Assembly: GCA_964552955.1 (NCBI GenBank)
Contig: CAZKIU010000011.1
Span: 24,991-88,990, forward strand
Source: UBA1413 sp964552955
GTDB lineage: Bacteria; Bacteroidota; Bacteroidia; Bacteroidales; Prolixibacteraceae
Direction: 5' to 3'
DNA length: 64,000 nt
Every line of letters begins with the position of its first letter. The stretch's first letter is position 1. Below, piece by piece: positions 37,228-47,015 of this stretch. The notes beneath the pieces are model-generated. The model was not told the origin of the DNA. It worked only from the letters and a program-made list of their open reading frames with translations, and did no database searches. A program made the position numbers and the translations under genes.

Positions 37228-40101
37228 ATGGATGGAAATATGTCAGATCCTGAAAATGAATTGATTGAGACCGGAGAGGAGCAGGTGGTGGTCACGGGGG
37301 CCAGGGTGCATAATCTGCGGAATATCGACGTGGAGATCCCCCGCAACAAACTGACGGTCATCACGGGGCTCAGTGGGAGCGGTAAGTCTTCGCTGGCCTT
37401 CGATACGATTTATGCAGAGGGACAGCGGCGCTATATAGAGACCTTTTCAGTCTATGCCCGTTCGTTCCTGGGGAACATGGAACGCCCCGATGTGGACAAG
37501 ATCACCGGACTGAGCCCGGTGATTTCCATCGAGCAGAAGGTGACCAGCCGGAATCCGCGCTCCACGGTAGGAACCGTCACCGAGGTGTATGATTTTCTGA
37601 GGCTGCTCTATGCTCGTGCCGGAGATGCCTACTCCTGGAACACCGGCGAGAAGATGGTGAAATATACAGAAGAGCAGGTGCTTAATCTGATCAGGGAAAA
37701 GTTTGCCAGCCGGAAGATCTACGTTTTAGCGCCTCAGGTGAAGGGGCGCAAAGGGCACTACCGGGAGCTCTTCGAGCAGATCCGCCGCAAAGGGTACCTC
37801 TGGGCCAGGGTCGACGGCCAGATTACGGAGCTGACCCATGGATTCAAGGTCGACCGCTATAAAAACCATTTCATCGAAACCGTCATCGACAAGCTGGTGG
37901 TGGATGAGGCCTCTGACAAGCGGCTGAAAGAGAGTGTGAAGACGGCCATGGCGCAGGGTCACGGGATTATAATGCTTCAGGATTTTGAAACCGGCGAAAC
38001 CCGCTATTACAGCCGGTTGCTGATGTGCCCCACCACAGGCATCTCCTACAATGAGCCGGCACCCCACAACTTCTCTTTTAACTCCCCCCAGGGGGCGTGC
38101 CACAAGTGTAACGGCCTGGGAAGAATTGCCGAAATAGACCTCGATAAGATCATCCCCGACCGGAGCCTGAGCATCGGAAAAGGGGGGATTGTTCCGCTGG
38201 GGCCTCAGAAAAATTCCCTGATATGGTGGCAGATCGCCGCCCTGGGAGAGAAATATGATTTTGACCTGAAGACCCCGCTGAGCGAGATCTCCGGGGAAGG
38301 CCTCGATGCCGTTCTTTACGGCACCAGTGAAAGAATTCAACTGAAAAACACCCCTCTGGGCGAGAGCGTCAATTACATGATGAGTTATGAGGGGTTGGTC
38401 AAGTATATTGAAAGCCAGCGGGAGGAAAATCCCTCGATGAAAGCCCAGAAGTGGGCCAACCAGTTTGTGCGGACCGTCGTCTGTCCGGAATGCAACGGCA
38501 TGCGCCTGAAGAAGGAGGCTCTTTGGTTCAGGATCGACGGGAAGAATATCTCTGAGTTGTCGCAGATGGACCTGACCACCCTGAATGAATGGTTTGAGGG
38601 GCTGGAGGAGCGGCTGAGTGACCGTCAGCGGGCCATTGCCCGCGATGTGATCAAGGAGATCCGCAACCGCCTGGGCTTTATGATGGATGTGGGGTTGGAT
38701 TACCTGGCCCTCGACCGGCCGGCGGCCAGTCTTTCCGGAGGAGAGTCACAGCGCATCAGGCTGGCCACCCAAATCGGTTCCCAGTTGGTCAATGTCCTCT
38801 ATATCCTCGATGAACCAAGCATCGGCCTGCACCACCGCGATAACCTGCGCCTTATCAGGGCCCTGGAAGAGCTCAGGGATACCGGCAACTCGGTAATCGT
38901 GGTGGAACATGACAAGGAGATGATGCTTCATGCGGACTATGTGGTTGACATGGGGCCCTTTGCAGGCATTCACGGCGGTGAGGTGGTGGCTGCCGGAAGC
39001 CCTGCTGAGCTGATGAAATTCAATACCCTGACCACCGATTACCTCTCAGGGCGCAGGAGAATCGAAATCCCCCCTCAGCGCCGCCCCGGAAACGGGAAAT
39101 GGCTGAAGCTCTATGGCTGCACGGGCAATAATCTGCGGTCGGTGGACCTGGAAATCCCCTTGGGAAAACTGATTTGTGTTACCGGTGTTTCGGGAAGCGG
39201 TAAGTCCACCCTCATCAATGAGACGCTCCAGCCCTTGCTGAGCCACCATTTCTACCGTTCGCTGGCTGATCCCCTTCCCTATGAGAAGATCGAGGGACTG
39301 GAGTATCTCGATAAGGTCGTTGAGGTGGACCAGTCGCCTATTGGCAGGACGCCCCGCTCCAATCCGGTGACTTACATCGGGGTTTTCTCCGATATCCGCA
39401 ATCTCTTTACCATGCTGCCTGAGTCGAAAATCAGGGCTTATCAGCCCGGGCGTTTCTCCTTTAACGTGAAGGGGGGGCGATGTGAGGAGTGCCAGGGTGC
39501 CGGCGTGAAAACCATCGAGATGAATTTCCTTCCCGACGTGTATGTCCGCTGTGACAAATGCAACGGCAAGCGCTACAACCGGGAAACCCTCGAGGTGCGT
39601 TACAAGGGAAAATCGATTTCCGATGTGCTGGATATGACCATCAGCCAGGGGGTGGAGTTTTTCGAGAGTATTCCCTCCATATCCCATAAGTTGAAGACTC
39701 TTCTGGAGGTAGGGCTGGGGTATGTCACCCTGGGGCAGGCCTCGACGACCCTCTCGGGAGGGGAGTCACAGCGGGTCAAACTGTCGGCGGAGCTCTCGAA
39801 GCGCGATACCGGCAATACCCTCTATATTCTGGATGAACCGACTACTGGTCTTCATTTTGAAGATATCAGGGTCTTGCTGGAGGTGATCGGGAAACTGGTC
39901 AACAAGGGAAATACGGTCATTGTCATTGAACACAATATGGATGTGATCAAGGCTGCCGATCACATCATCGACCTGGGGCCCGAAGGAGGCCGGGGCGGGG
40001 GCACCATCCTCTGCACCGGGACCCCCGAAGAGGTTGCCCTGCAGGAGAATTCCTATACCGCCAGGTTCCTCAGGGAGGAACTATCGGGAGCAAACTCTTG
40101 A
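37228..40101 (+). CDS. uvrA: Excinuclease ABC subunit A
   Basis: A DNA-damage recognition ATPase of nucleotide excision repair (957 aa from ATG 37228; ATG 37240 is an alternative). Two ABC modules are complete: Walker A GLSGSGKSSLAFD near the N-terminus and GVSGSGKSTLINE near residue 655, signature LSGGESQRIRLA and LSGGESQRVKLS, and Walker B in ILDEPSIGLH and ILDEPTTGLH. Zinc-finger cysteines are visible in CHKCNGLG, CPECNGM and in CEECQGAG with CDKCNGKRY. Length is normal. uvrB and uvrC are not in the window. Confidence 0.97.
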   Translation: MDGNMSDPENELIETGEEQVVVTGARVHNLRNIDVEIPRNKLTVITGLSGSGKSSLAFDTIYAEGQRRYIETFSVYARSFLGNMERPDVDKITGLSPVISIEQKVTSRNPRSTVGTVTEVYDFLRLLYARAGDAYSWNTGEKMVKYTEEQVLNLIREKFASRKIYVLAPQVKGRKGHYRELFEQIRRKGYLWARVDGQITELTHGFKVDRYKNHFIETVIDKLVVDEASDKRLKESVKTAMAQGHGIIMLQDFETGETRYYSRLLMCPTTGISYNEPAPHNFSFNSPQGACHKCNGLGRIAEIDLDKIIPDRSLSIGKGGIVPLGPQKNSLIWWQIAALGEKYDFDLKTPLSEISGEGLDAVLYGTSERIQLKNTPLGESVNYMMSYEGLVKYIESQREENPSMKAQKWANQFVRTVVCPECNGMRLKKEALWFRIDGKNISELSQMDLTTLNEWFEGLEERLSDRQRAIARDVIKEIRNRLGFMMDVGLDYLALDRPAASLSGGESQRIRLATQIGSQLVNVLYILDEPSIGLHHRDNLRLIRALEELRDTGNSVIVVEHDKEMMLHADYVVDMGPFAGIHGGEVVAAGSPAELMKFNTLTTDYLSGRRRIEIPPQRRPGNGKWLKLYGCTGNNLRSVDLEIPLGKLICVTGVSGSGKSTLINETLQPLLSHHFYRSLADPLPYEKIEGLEYLDKVVEVDQSPIGRTPRSNPVTYIGVFSDIRNLFTMLPESKIRAYQPGRFSFNVKGGRCEECQGAGVKTIEMNFLPDVYVRCDKCNGKRYNRETLEVRYKGKSISDVLDMTISQGVEFFESIPSISHKLKTLLEVGLGYVTLGQASTTLSGGESQRVKLSAELSKRDTGNTLYILDEPTTGLHFEDIRVLLEVIGKLVNKGNTVIVIEHNMDVIKAADHIIDLGPEGGRGGGTILCTGTPEEVALQENSYTARFLREELSGANS

Positions 40102-40137
40102 AGCCATTTAAAAATCTTAACCTCAATATTCTGAAAG

Positions 40138-41802
40138 ATGAAGACAGTAGAGATCATATGTAAAAACAACCAAAGCCGGAGTTATTATCCTTTGGGGACC
40201 ACCCTGGAAGAGATAGCCCGTGACCAGAAAATTACCCTTACGACGCCGGTATGCGGAGCCCTGGTCAACAACAAACTGAAGGAGCTTTCCTTTACTGTCG
40301 TCAAGTCCAAAACGGTGGAATTTGTTGATTTGCTGCATCCCGACGGCCGGAGGATGTACATCAGGTCGCTGCTGTTTGTGATGTATGCGGCGGTAAAGGA
40401 GATGTTTCCGGAGGTGAGCCTGAATGTAGAGCATGGGATCAGCAATGGTTATTATGCTGAATTGCGGGGCCTGGGCCGGCCCGTGAGTGCATCGGATGTC
40501 TTTGCTATCGGGCAGGAGATGCAGAATATCATCAACCGGGATCTCCCGTTCGAGAAGAAAGGAATCCCCACCGAGGAAGCCGTGGATATTCTGCGGCGTC
40601 AGGGCCTCACTCATAAGGCACAGCTTTTTAGCCAGCAGGGGACCTTATATAGTTATGTTTATTTCATGAACGGACTGGCCAACTATTTTTATGGTCATTT
40701 GCTGCCCTCCACAGGGATGCTGACCAATTTTGGTCTGGAGCACTATTATGAAGGGATCCTGTTGCGTGTGCCCAGTGCGGGTGATATGAAGGTGTTACAG
40801 GAAGCCGTCAGGCAGGATAAGCTCTTTGGGGTGTTCCAGCAGCACAAGGACTGGGCCGAGATCCTGAAGGTGTCGACCATTGCCGATCTGAATGAACTGA
40901 TTCTTAACGGCAAAGGGGGCGAAATCATCAAGATTTCGGAAGCCTTGCATGAGAAGAGAATAGCCGAAATTGCCAACATGATCAGCCAAAAGCGCGATGA
41001 GGTGAAGATCGTGCTGGTGGCCGGCCCTTCCTCCTCGGGGAAAACCACCTTCAGCAAGCGGTTGGGGGTGCAGTTGGCTGTAAATGGACTGAAGCCCAGG
41101 ATGATATCGGTAGATGACTATTTTGTGGACCGGGAGAGGACCCCGCTTGATGAGAAAGGAAATCACGATTATGAATCGCTGGAAGCTATCGATGTAGAGT
41201 TTCTGAGCCAGCAATTGCTAGAACTCCTCGAAGGCCGGGAGGTGGAGCTTCCGAGGTTTGATTTCCATACGGGGAAGCGTATTTTCAATGGTCACCGGCT
41301 GAAGCTGGAAGAGGGGGACATCCTGATCCTGGAAGGGATTCATTGTATGAATCCGCGGATGTTACCCGGGATCGACCCCGCGACCACTTTCAAGGTATTC
41401 ATCTCGGCACTGACGCAGGTTTCGGTGGATGAACAGACGCATATCTCGACTTCCGACAACCGGTTGATCCGCCGGATGATCCGTGACAGTAAATACCGGG
41501 GGTACCCGGCGCGTGAAACCATCAAGCGGTGGCCTTCGGTACGTAAGGGGGAGGAAAAGAATATCTTCCCCTTTCAGGAGAATGCCGATGTCATGTTCAA
41601 TTCTGCCACCCTGTATGAACTGGCAGTCCTCCGGAAGTATGCCGAGCCCCTGTTACTGGGGGTGACGGAAAACCAGGAAGAATACAGCGAATCGACACGC
41701 TTGCTGAAATTTCTCTTTTATTTCAAACAACTCGATGAAACGGAGATCCCCCCAACTTCGCTGTTGAGGGAGTTTTTGGGCGGCAGCAGTTTTATTTACT
41801 GA
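40138..41802 (+). CDS. Nucleoside (uridine) kinase with N-terminal TGS domain
   Basis: A 554-residue protein of a type frequent in Bacteroidota and Clostridia. The N-terminus (1-65) is a TGS-like domain, followed by a region similar to the second additional domain of threonyl-tRNA synthetase (LHPDGRRMYIRSLLFVMYAA, EHGISNGYYAEL). The kinase domain begins near residue 290 with P-loop VAGPSSSGKTTFSKR and has DDYFVDRERTP and ILEGIHCMNP as in uridine kinase/phosphoribulokinase. It probably phosphorylates a nucleoside; the role of the tRNA-synthetase-like N-terminus is unknown. Its 3' end overlaps the convergent sensor kinase gene by 7 bp. Confidence 0.8.
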   Translation: MKTVEIICKNNQSRSYYPLGTTLEEIARDQKITLTTPVCGALVNNKLKELSFTVVKSKTVEFVDLLHPDGRRMYIRSLLFVMYAAVKEMFPEVSLNVEHGISNGYYAELRGLGRPVSASDVFAIGQEMQNIINRDLPFEKKGIPTEEAVDILRRQGLTHKAQLFSQQGTLYSYVYFMNGLANYFYGHLLPSTGMLTNFGLEHYYEGILLRVPSAGDMKVLQEAVRQDKLFGVFQQHKDWAEILKVSTIADLNELILNGKGGEIIKISEALHEKRIAEIANMISQKRDEVKIVLVAGPSSSGKTTFSKRLGVQLAVNGLKPRMISVDDYFVDRERTPLDEKGNHDYESLEAIDVEFLSQQLLELLEGREVELPRFDFHTGKRIFNGHRLKLEEGDILILEGIHCMNPRMLPGIDPATTFKVFISALTQVSVDEQTHISTSDNRLIRRMIRDSKYRGYPARETIKRWPSVRKGEEKNIFPFQENADVMFNSATLYELAVLRKYAEPLLLGVTENQEEYSESTRLLKFLFYFKQLDETEIPPTSLLREFLGGSSFIY

Positions 41803-43952
41803 ACGATACGGAGGAAACCGCGGCTCTTTTTCAGGGGCAGACGGAACCAGAAGCAGGAGCCCTTGCCGGGGTTGGTGTCGACCATCAGTTCTCCTCCCAG
41901 AAGGGCCGTAAAATGCTGGGCAATGGAAAGTCCCAATCCCGGCCCGCAGCGGTTGGCAAGGCGGTCGGCTTCTATGACATAAAAACGTAGAAAGATATTT
42001 TCCTTTTCCTCGGGGGGAATCCCGGGCCCCGTATCCTTAATGTAAAACTCAACGCTGTTGCTGCCCGAGGGCTGGTACCCTATGGTGATGGTTCCCTCCA
42101 GGGTAAACTTGACCGCGTTATCAATAAGGCGGATCAGTATCTCCCTGAGCAGGGTTCCGTCGGTTTCAAAACCCACTTCTTCACTTTTTATCGGTATTTC
42201 CAGGACCAGGCGGAGGTCGCGGTTGTCGGGAAGCTGCCGTAAAAACTGATTGTAAAGATCGCGCAGCAGTTTGTTGATGTTGACAAACCCGTTGACGACC
42301 TCCACCGAATTGGTTTCTATTTTGGAGAGTTCGATGGTGTTCTCGATCATCCGCATCAGTATATTGCCCTGAAGATAAACATCCTGTATGAATTCTTCCC
42401 GGTCGCCGGGGAGGAGGTCGGGCTCAGAGAGCATTCTGGTGAAGTTAATGATGGCGTTCATGGGGGTTCTGATGTCGTGGGAGAGGTTGGCCAGGAAGCG
42501 TGACTTGAGGGCCGAGGCCTCTTCGGCGCGCACTTTGGCTACCTCCAGCTCTATCTCTGCTTTCTTACGGCGCGAGATGTCACGGGCTATGGAAATGACA
42601 CTGTTGTCGTTGAGCCGGGCGATCCTCATCTCATAAAAAAGAGAGTTGCTTTTGGCATCCAGGGTATATTCGATCGATTCGATGGAGTCGGTTTCTATGG
42701 CCCTGAGAATGCAGGAGTGGATTTTAGAGGCCATATCCCGTGAAAAACCCACACAATAAATAGTATTCCCGATCACCTCGGTGGTCTCGGGGTAGAATTT
42801 CTCCTGTTCTTTAAAGACCACATCCTGATAAATTCCGTCGCGGTCGATCACAAAAAAGATGTCGGGGATAGCCTCCAGCAATGTAAGATAGCGTGCCCTG
42901 GCTTCCTCGAGCGATTCTATCCTTTGTTTTTCACGGGTGATGTCGTAAAAGAGGGCGTAGCAGTTTTCGCGGGTGGTCCAGAAATTATGGAGGGAGTACC
43001 ATTGGACCAGCCAGGGAGAGTAGATTTCAGCCTTGGGCCGGGGATGAAGGATGAAGAGGTCATTCCAGTTGGTTTCACTGCGGAAAGCCAGGTTGAAGAG
43101 CTGATTCAGTTCCTGATCTTTGGCTTCCCTGGCGGTCACTTTCAGGGCCGATTCAAAGGCTGGGTTGATGCGGACAATCTCCAGGCGGGTGATATTTCCA
43201 TCCTGGTCGCGCAAGGCTCTGATCTGGGCCATGGGGTGGGGCACGGTTCTGAAGGTTTCTCTGAACTGACGCTCCAGCTCCTCCTTCTCACCTTGGATTT
43301 CCCTGGAGAGATGATCGAAGTTACGCCTGATCAGGGAGGTGATGATGAACACCAGGGTGAAGAGCAGGAATGGGTTTTTGACCAATTCCTGGTCGGGAAG
43401 GAAGAACTCCTGGAGCTGGCCGGCTTCCAGCGTATGGAACAGCAGCGTGCCCATAGCCAGGAAATAATAGAGTACCGATCGTCCTGAATAGGAGGAGAAG
43501 GCAAAGAGATAAGCTTGCCCGGCAATCAGCCACCACATTCCCCGGTCGAGGGTTTCTGCCGGGGAAGCACTGTTGCTGAAGGGTGAAAGATAGTAGAAGT
43601 AAACGATCAGCGGAAGGGTAAATACCACATCCAGGGCCAGGGAAGCTTTTTTCCTGACAAGGAAGAACCATGCGATGGCAAACATCAGAAGCGTGGCGGT
43701 TTCGGCTACAGGCGAAGCCAGCTCACTCCTGATGATCTCCCTGTAGATGATGAAAAGCAGGGACATAACTATTCCTCCCAGAAGAAATAGTGCCAGGAAG
43801 TCAAGCTTTTGCTTTTCCCAGCGGGAATTTTCTCCGGGAGGATAGAGCGTTGAGAGATATTTTTTGAGCCAGGTCAAACAGTAAATATAATAGTGGATGT
43901 CAGGATTTGGTTTCTGTCGGGTAAAAATAAATGAAATGAAGATGAAATCCAC
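41796..43952 (-). CDS. PAS-domain sensor histidine kinase
   Basis: A 718-residue membrane sensor. Six or so hydrophobic segments span about residues 50-210, followed by a PAS domain (about 230-340), a second PAS (about 350-460), a HisKA domain with NLSHDIRTPMNAI (phospho-acceptor His492), and a HATPase with N-box LIDNAVKF, G1 DTGPGIPPEEKENIF and G2 GPGLGLSIAQH. No receiver domain and no adjacent response regulator, so it is an orphan. The start is unclear: the open frame begins with GTG at 43952 inside an inverted repeat (43946-43953 with 43960-43967), and no ATG precedes the first membrane segment. The signal it senses is unknown. Confidence 0.85.
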   Translation of the reverse strand: MDFIFISFIFTRQKPNPDIHYYIYCLTWLKKYLSTLYPPGENSRWEKQKLDFLALFLLGGIVMSLLFIIYREIIRSELASPVAETATLLMFAIAWFFLVRKKASLALDVVFTLPLIVYFYYLSPFSNSASPAETLDRGMWWLIAGQAYLFAFSSYSGRSVLYYFLAMGTLLFHTLEAGQLQEFFLPDQELVKNPFLLFTLVFIITSLIRRNFDHLSREIQGEKEELERQFRETFRTVPHPMAQIRALRDQDGNITRLEIVRINPAFESALKVTAREAKDQELNQLFNLAFRSETNWNDLFILHPRPKAEIYSPWLVQWYSLHNFWTTRENCYALFYDITREKQRIESLEEARARYLTLLEAIPDIFFVIDRDGIYQDVVFKEQEKFYPETTEVIGNTIYCVGFSRDMASKIHSCILRAIETDSIESIEYTLDAKSNSLFYEMRIARLNDNSVISIARDISRRKKAEIELEVAKVRAEEASALKSRFLANLSHDIRTPMNAIINFTRMLSEPDLLPGDREEFIQDVYLQGNILMRMIENTIELSKIETNSVEVVNGFVNINKLLRDLYNQFLRQLPDNRDLRLVLEIPIKSEEVGFETDGTLLREILIRLIDNAVKFTLEGTITIGYQPSGSNSVEFYIKDTGPGIPPEEKENIFLRFYVIEADRLANRCGPGLGLSIAQHFTALLGGELMVDTNPGKGSCFWFRLPLKKSRGFLRIVQ

Positions 43953-44035
43953 CAGGGAGGGTGGATTAAATGCCAGGAAGGAGCCATGAAACTTTTAACC
44001 TGATTTTTGTTATTATTTGTCAGGAATATAACATT

Positions 44036-44043
44036 TAGTTTTG
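44036..44043 (+). promoter_or_regulatory. Predicted -7 promoter element for pruA
   Basis: TAGTTTTG followed by C matches TAnnTTTG(C); TTTG at 44016-44019 is a possible upstream element. It lies 41 bp before the pruA ATG. Confidence 0.5.
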
Positions 44044-44084
44044 CACAAGAGGAGTCAGTAATCCATTATATAAGAGAATAAGCT

Positions 44085-45722
44085 ATGAGTAAAGGATTTT
44101 TCAATGTGCCGGTGGCTGTCAACGAGCCGGTTTTGGGGTATGCCCCGGGGAGCAGGGAACGGAGTGAGTTGAAGGCAGCTCTTTTGGAGCTCAAAGGCAG
44201 GGAGATAGAGCTTCCGATGGTGATCGGAGGCAAGGAGGTCAGGACGGGTAAACTGGAGCGGATATTTCCGCCGCATGAGATTGCGCACACCTTAGGGTAT
44301 TATCATCAGGGGGATGCCACGCATGTGACCATGGCCATAGAGGCGGCTCTGGCCGCGCGTGAGGCGTGGGCGGCCCTGAGCTGGCACCATAGGGCATCTA
44401 TATTCCTGAAGGCTGCCGACCTGCTGGCAGGTCCCTACCGGGCCAAGATGAACGCCGCCACGATGCTGGGCCAATCGAAAAATGCCTATCAGGCAGAAAT
44501 TGATGCCGCTTGTGAACTGGCCGACTTTTTCCGCTTCGGGGTGCGCGAAATGACCCGCATTTATCAAATGCAACCCGAATCGGCACGCAATACCTGGAAT
44601 TATAATGAGTTCCGCCCACTCGAAGGTTTTGTCTATGCCCTGACGCCTTTCAATTTCACTTCCATCGCCGGCAATCTTCCCGCGGCTCCTGCCCTCATGG
44701 GGAATGTTGTAGTGTGGAAACCTTCAAAAACAGCCGTCTATTCGGCCGGAGTCATCATGGAGATCTTCCGTGAGGCCGGAGTGCCCGACGGAGTCATCAA
44801 CCTGGTCTTCGTTTCAGGACCGGTAGGCGCTGACGTGGTGCTGGCACATCCTGATTTTGCGGGAATTCACTTCACAGGGTCTACCGGGGTGTTCCAGTCG
44901 GTATGGAAAAAAATCGGAGAGAATATCTACAAGTATAAATCCTATCCCCGCATTGTGGGAGAGACGGGCGGCAAGGATTTCATCTTTGCAGATCCTACGG
45001 CAGACCGTCAGGCGCTGGCTGTGGCCATGGTCAGGGGCGCTTTTGAATACCAGGGACAGAAATGTTCGGCGGCTTCCCGCGCTTATATTCCTGCCAGTAT
45101 CTGGCCCGATGTCCGGGAAAGAATCGGTATCATGCTGGCTGACCTTAAGATGGGGTCACCCGAAGATTTTACCAACTTTGTGAATGCCGTCATCGATGAG
45201 AGTTCCTTTGATAAACTGTGCAGCTCCATCAGAAACGCTGAGACTGACCAGGATGCCCGGGTGATCTTTGGCGGAAAATGTGACAAATCGGTGGGCTATT
45301 TCATCGAACCCACGATCATCGAGGCGCTCAAACCTGATTACATCACCATGGAGGAGGAGCTTTTCGGGCCGGTGTTAACGGTTTACGTTTATGAGGATGA
45401 GAAGCTGGAGGAGACCCTGGATATCCTGGACCGCACCTCGGTTTATGCGCTGACCGGTGCCATTTTCTCCCAGAACCGCTACTCTATCGAGAAATATACC
45501 GGGCGCCTTCAGAATGCTGCCGGTAATTTCTATATCAACGACAAACCTACCGGGGCTGTCGTGGGGCAGCAACCCTTCGGAGGCGCCCGCGGATCGGGAA
45601 CCAATGACAAAGCTGGCTCCCTCTTCAACCTGTTGCGGTGGGTCAATATCAGAACGGTCAAGGAGAATTTCAATCCTCCACACCACTATCTCTATCCCAA
45701 TTTTGCTCCCGACAAGGATTAA
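44085..45722 (+). CDS. pruA: L-glutamate gamma-semialdehyde dehydrogenase (1-pyrroline-5-carboxylate dehydrogenase)
   Basis: A 545-residue aldehyde dehydrogenase of the P5CDH type (proline and arginine catabolism, glutamate formation). The long N-terminal form with NVPVAVNEPVLGYAPGS, the ALTPFNFTSIAGNLP segment, the general-base glutamate in VGETGGKD and catalytic Cys327 in YQGQKCSAASRAY agree with the human ALDH4A1-like group. No proline dehydrogenase (PutA domain or prodh gene) is adjacent. It is a monocistronic-looking gene with its own promoter. Confidence 0.92.
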   Translation: MSKGFFNVPVAVNEPVLGYAPGSRERSELKAALLELKGREIELPMVIGGKEVRTGKLERIFPPHEIAHTLGYYHQGDATHVTMAIEAALAAREAWAALSWHHRASIFLKAADLLAGPYRAKMNAATMLGQSKNAYQAEIDAACELADFFRFGVREMTRIYQMQPESARNTWNYNEFRPLEGFVYALTPFNFTSIAGNLPAAPALMGNVVVWKPSKTAVYSAGVIMEIFREAGVPDGVINLVFVSGPVGADVVLAHPDFAGIHFTGSTGVFQSVWKKIGENIYKYKSYPRIVGETGGKDFIFADPTADRQALAVAMVRGAFEYQGQKCSAASRAYIPASIWPDVRERIGIMLADLKMGSPEDFTNFVNAVIDESSFDKLCSSIRNAETDQDARVIFGGKCDKSVGYFIEPTIIEALKPDYITMEEELFGPVLTVYVYEDEKLEETLDILDRTSVYALTGAIFSQNRYSIEKYTGRLQNAAGNFYINDKPTGAVVGQQPFGGARGSGTNDKAGSLFNLLRWVNIRTVKENFNPPHHYLYPNFAPDKD

Positions 45723-45767
45723 GGCATCTTCTTTTTTTGTATCTTGGCCAAAGAAATCAATGGCCCC

Positions 45768-46073
45768 ATGAAGCGTGTGCTGAAAAAAATCAAGAACAGC
45801 AAGTTGCTGAGAAACAAGTATGCAATAGCGATTCTATTGTTTGTGTTCTGGATCAGCTTTTTTGACCAGAATAACCTGGTTCAGCACAGCAGGAATAAGA
45901 AAAGACTTAAAGCGCTGAAAGAGCAGCGGGAGTTTTACAGGGAAAAGATTGAGGCCGATAATCTCAAGATGGAGGAGCTTCGGTCGGGGGTAGATAACCT
46001 GGAGAAATACGCCCGTGAGCAGTATAATATGACCCGTTCTGACGAGGATCTCTTTCTGGTGGTCGAAGAATAG
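45768..46073 (+). CDS. FtsB/DivIC-family septum formation protein
   Basis: A 101-residue small protein from ATG 45768. A single transmembrane helix (YAIAILLFVFWISFF, about residues 15-30) is followed by a coiled coil (KKRLKALKEQREFYREKIEADNLKMEEL) and the family-typical YAREQYNM segment near the C-terminus, where DivIC/FtsB proteins have a conserved YxRExxxM-like block. Such proteins bridge FtsL and FtsQ in the divisome. It follows pruA by 45 bp; no other cell-division gene is near. Confidence 0.8.
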   Translation: MKRVLKKIKNSKLLRNKYAIAILLFVFWISFFDQNNLVQHSRNKKRLKALKEQREFYREKIEADNLKMEELRSGVDNLEKYAREQYNMTRSDEDLFLVVEE

Positions 46074-46239
46074 CTCCTGTGTGATGATTACTCCGGGCTG
46101 AGGCTATGCTGTTGCCGCAGATGCCGGTACGTTGTCGTGGCCATGCGTGCGGCGGTGATCATTTTTCTTCTGAAAAGATGCCTTCTCTTTTTTGCGGAGT
46201 CCGATATTTGCTCTATATTGGGGGAGGAAAGAACGCATC

Positions 46240-46830
46240 ATGAATTTCAATCCTGACATATTCAAGATCAGGTCAAACAATGTGGTTCCGCGGAAGGGGC
46301 GGGTTCTGATTTCGGAGCCCTTCCTCCCGGGGAACTTCTTCAACCGTGCCATTATTCTGCTGGTTGCTCACAGCCGGAAGGGGAGTATTGGCTTTATCCT
46401 GAATAAAAAGTCGGAACTTCAGATTCAGGATTACATTTCGGGTTTTGATGATTTCGAAGCCGATGTATTCATGGGCGGGCCGGTTTCGACCGATTCCATC
46501 TATTTCATCCACCGCAGGGCCGATGTTATTCCGGGAAGCATCCATGTCTTAGACGATATCCACTGGGGCGGTGATTTCAATGAGTTGAAGAAGCTGATCA
46601 ACCTGGGGATCATTCAAAGGAGTGAGGTCAGGTTTTTCCTGGGCTATTCAGGCTGGGATGCCGGTCAGCTCGACCGGGAGATCAGGGACGACTCATGGCT
46701 GGTGAACGATGTTGACAGCAGTCTGATCATGGAGGAGCTGGGGGCTGAAGCCTGGGCCCAGTTTGTCAGGAAGGTGGGCAAACGTTACCATATGTGGGAG
46801 AACTTCCCCGAAAATCCCTCTCTGAATTAA
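46240..46830 (+). CDS. YqgE/AlgH family protein (UPF0301)
   Basis: A 196-residue protein with the UPF0301 features: KGRVLISEPFLPGNFFNRAIILLVAHS, GSIGFILNK, FMGGPVSTDSIYFIH and RFFLGYSGWDAGQLDREI. The role of the family is not settled; AlgH was named from alginate regulation in Pseudomonas. The start at 46240 is chosen because a Shine-Dalgarno GGAGGAAAG lies just upstream. The longer frame to 46192 is not supported. 46074-46239 and 46831-47015 contain no gene or clear motif. Confidence 0.88.
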   Translation: MNFNPDIFKIRSNNVVPRKGRVLISEPFLPGNFFNRAIILLVAHSRKGSIGFILNKKSELQIQDYISGFDDFEADVFMGGPVSTDSIYFIHRRADVIPGSIHVLDDIHWGGDFNELKKLINLGIIQRSEVRFFLGYSGWDAGQLDREIRDDSWLVNDVDSSLIMEELGAEAWAQFVRKVGKRYHMWENFPENPSLN

Positions 46831-47015
46831 ATCCCCCACTATACTAAATCTCTCACTGAACCGGTTATTCCCCTGATGCTCTGACGGGTTATCGCGCCAT
46901 GCATGCCATGGATCATCTGGGGTGGATCCGGGACGTGGCCAGGCTGTGGTCTCCCTTTGTTCGTGGGTGAGGCGCAGGGATAGGGATGGTAAGGTCCTGG
47001 AACGTACCCATTGAT

